Of a stretch of DNA of 6,532 bases, positions 6,321-6,532 are shown piece by piece. The position numbers and the translations under genes were made by a program. Position 1 is the stretch's first letter; each line of letters starts with the position of its first letter. The notes beneath the pieces are model-generated. The model was not told where the DNA came from, made no database searches, and worked only from the letters and a program-made list of their open reading frames with translations. The stretch comes from Candidatus Roizmanbacteria bacterium CG_4_10_14_0_8_um_filter_33_9 (GTDB lineage Bacteria; Patescibacteriota; Microgenomatia; UBA1406; GWC2-37-13), in assembly GCA_002785065.1 (NCBI GenBank), contig PFLI01000047.1, forward strand, positions 1-6,532, given 5' to 3'.

Positions 6321-6366
6321 CTTGTAATGACCATTCCTTTTTATTTCTTTTAAAAATCATTACAAG
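6321..6366. repeat. Perfect 10-bp inverted repeat with a 26-base loop
   Basis: CTTGTAATGA (6321-6330) is complementary to TCATTACAAG (6357-6366). The loop is T-rich on the plus strand (A-rich on the minus strand). No T-run follows the stem on either strand, so it is not a standard terminator. It could be a stem of a noncoding RNA, a processing signal, or a binding site for a dimeric protein. Confidence 0.5.
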
Positions 6367-6447
6367 GTTTTAATAATAATGTCTGGTCGATATTGTTAAT
6401 AATCGTATTACCTTGTGTGGGTTATATCAAGAAAGCTAAATATTGCC

Positions 6448-6532
6448 TCACTTCATAAACGCAACCATGAGACCGAAGATGCTTAATAGAATTGACATTA
6501 GCCAAAAACGCATTACAATTTTTGGTTCTGGC
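6448..6532 (-). CDS. mraY: C-terminal end of MraY, phospho-N-acetylmuramoyl-pentapeptide transferase (partial)
   Basis: The minus-strand frame is open from the right edge to a TGA at 6450-6448, giving 27 residues. They begin PEPKIVMRFW, continue with a hydrophobic membrane helix (LMSILLSIFGLMVAFM) and end in Lys. This closely resembles the end of MraY, whose C-terminus in E. coli reads GWPEPRVIVRFW before a last membrane helix. MraY is an integral membrane enzyme that moves phospho-MurNAc-pentapeptide from UDP to undecaprenyl phosphate, making lipid I for peptidoglycan. Most of the gene lies outside the window. It usually sits in the dcw cluster before murD. The call rests on a short but characteristic stretch. 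Confidence 0.75.
   Translation of the reverse strand, partial: PEPKIVMRFWLMSILLSIFGLMVAFMK

Larger units (their letters stand above)
6261..6447 (-). other. Noncoding 3' region between mraY and its terminator
   Basis: About 190 bases separate the mraY stop from the terminator stem. They hold the two inverted repeats described separately and no convincing gene. Short plus-strand frames of 21 and 28 codons near 6202-6319 lack a ribosome binding site of quality and a promoter, and are not called. The density of potential stems ending in a terminator would allow a small RNA or a structured 3' UTR. Confidence 0.4.

Noticed and set aside
6448..6513. 21-aa hydrophobic peptide starting at the ATG at 6513, like a type I toxin
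   Set aside because: The frame stays open upstream to the window edge and reads PEPKIV before the Met, matching the MraY C-terminus; it is the end of a longer protein.
6492..6519. Plus-strand TTGACA-16-TACAAT promoter and a CCAAAAA/TTTTTGG hairpin near the right edge
   Set aside because: Both fall within the minus-strand mraY coding sequence, so composition of the coding DNA is the simpler explanation.
1..6532. CRISPR array, tRNA, rRNA, transposase or integrase
   Set aside because: No spaced direct repeats, tRNA cloverleaf, rRNA sequence or recombinase motif was found on either strand.

Overview
This is AT-rich bacterial DNA. TGA works as a stop codon, Shine-Dalgarno sites precede several genes, and promoters of the TTGACA/TATAAT type are present. 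A fragment at the right edge reads as the C-terminus of MraY (peptidoglycan lipid I synthase), so the window abuts a division and cell-wall (dcw-type) gene. The rest looks like an accessory island placed directly downstream of mraY. The lineage cannot be fixed from this sequence; an AT-rich bacterium, possibly Patescibacteria/CPR-like, is only a guess.

Layout from right to left, because most transcription is on the minus strand. The mraY tail (6448-6532) is followed by about 190 bases of potentially folded noncoding sequence and an intrinsic terminator (6217-6260). A new promoter (6063-6091), flanked by a 19-bp palindrome (6094-6112), then drives a tight four-gene operon. Its genes are a 73-aa small protein, a 211-aa winged-helix-like protein, a 610-aa GHKL/MORC-like ATPase, and a 564-aa protein joining two RNA polymerase alpha-CTD-like domains, a sigma-70 region 4 and HARE-HTH/winged-helix domains. 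The operon meets a plus-strand DNA cytosine-5 methyltransferase tail to tail, with a 40-bp antisense overlap. The methyltransferase is divergent from a minus-strand Vsr-family endonuclease. Only 38 bp separate their start codons, and those 38 bp carry a symmetric -10 element. At the far left a near-consensus minus-strand promoter, embedded in three tandem 10-bp repeats, fires off the window edge.

Taken together, this resembles the class of restriction-modification-like islands in which a cytosine methyltransferase and a Vsr-like nuclease are linked to a GHKL (MutL/MORC-type) ATPase. A natural model is that the methyltransferase marks self DNA, the ATPase acts as a DNA clamp or remodeller, the Vsr-like protein cuts, and the DNA-binding accessory proteins sense modification or control expression. 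The components are read from sequence motifs. The joint antiphage role is inference. The most unusual part is the alpha-CTD/sigma-4/HARE fusion, which lacks the core promoter-melting domains of a sigma factor.
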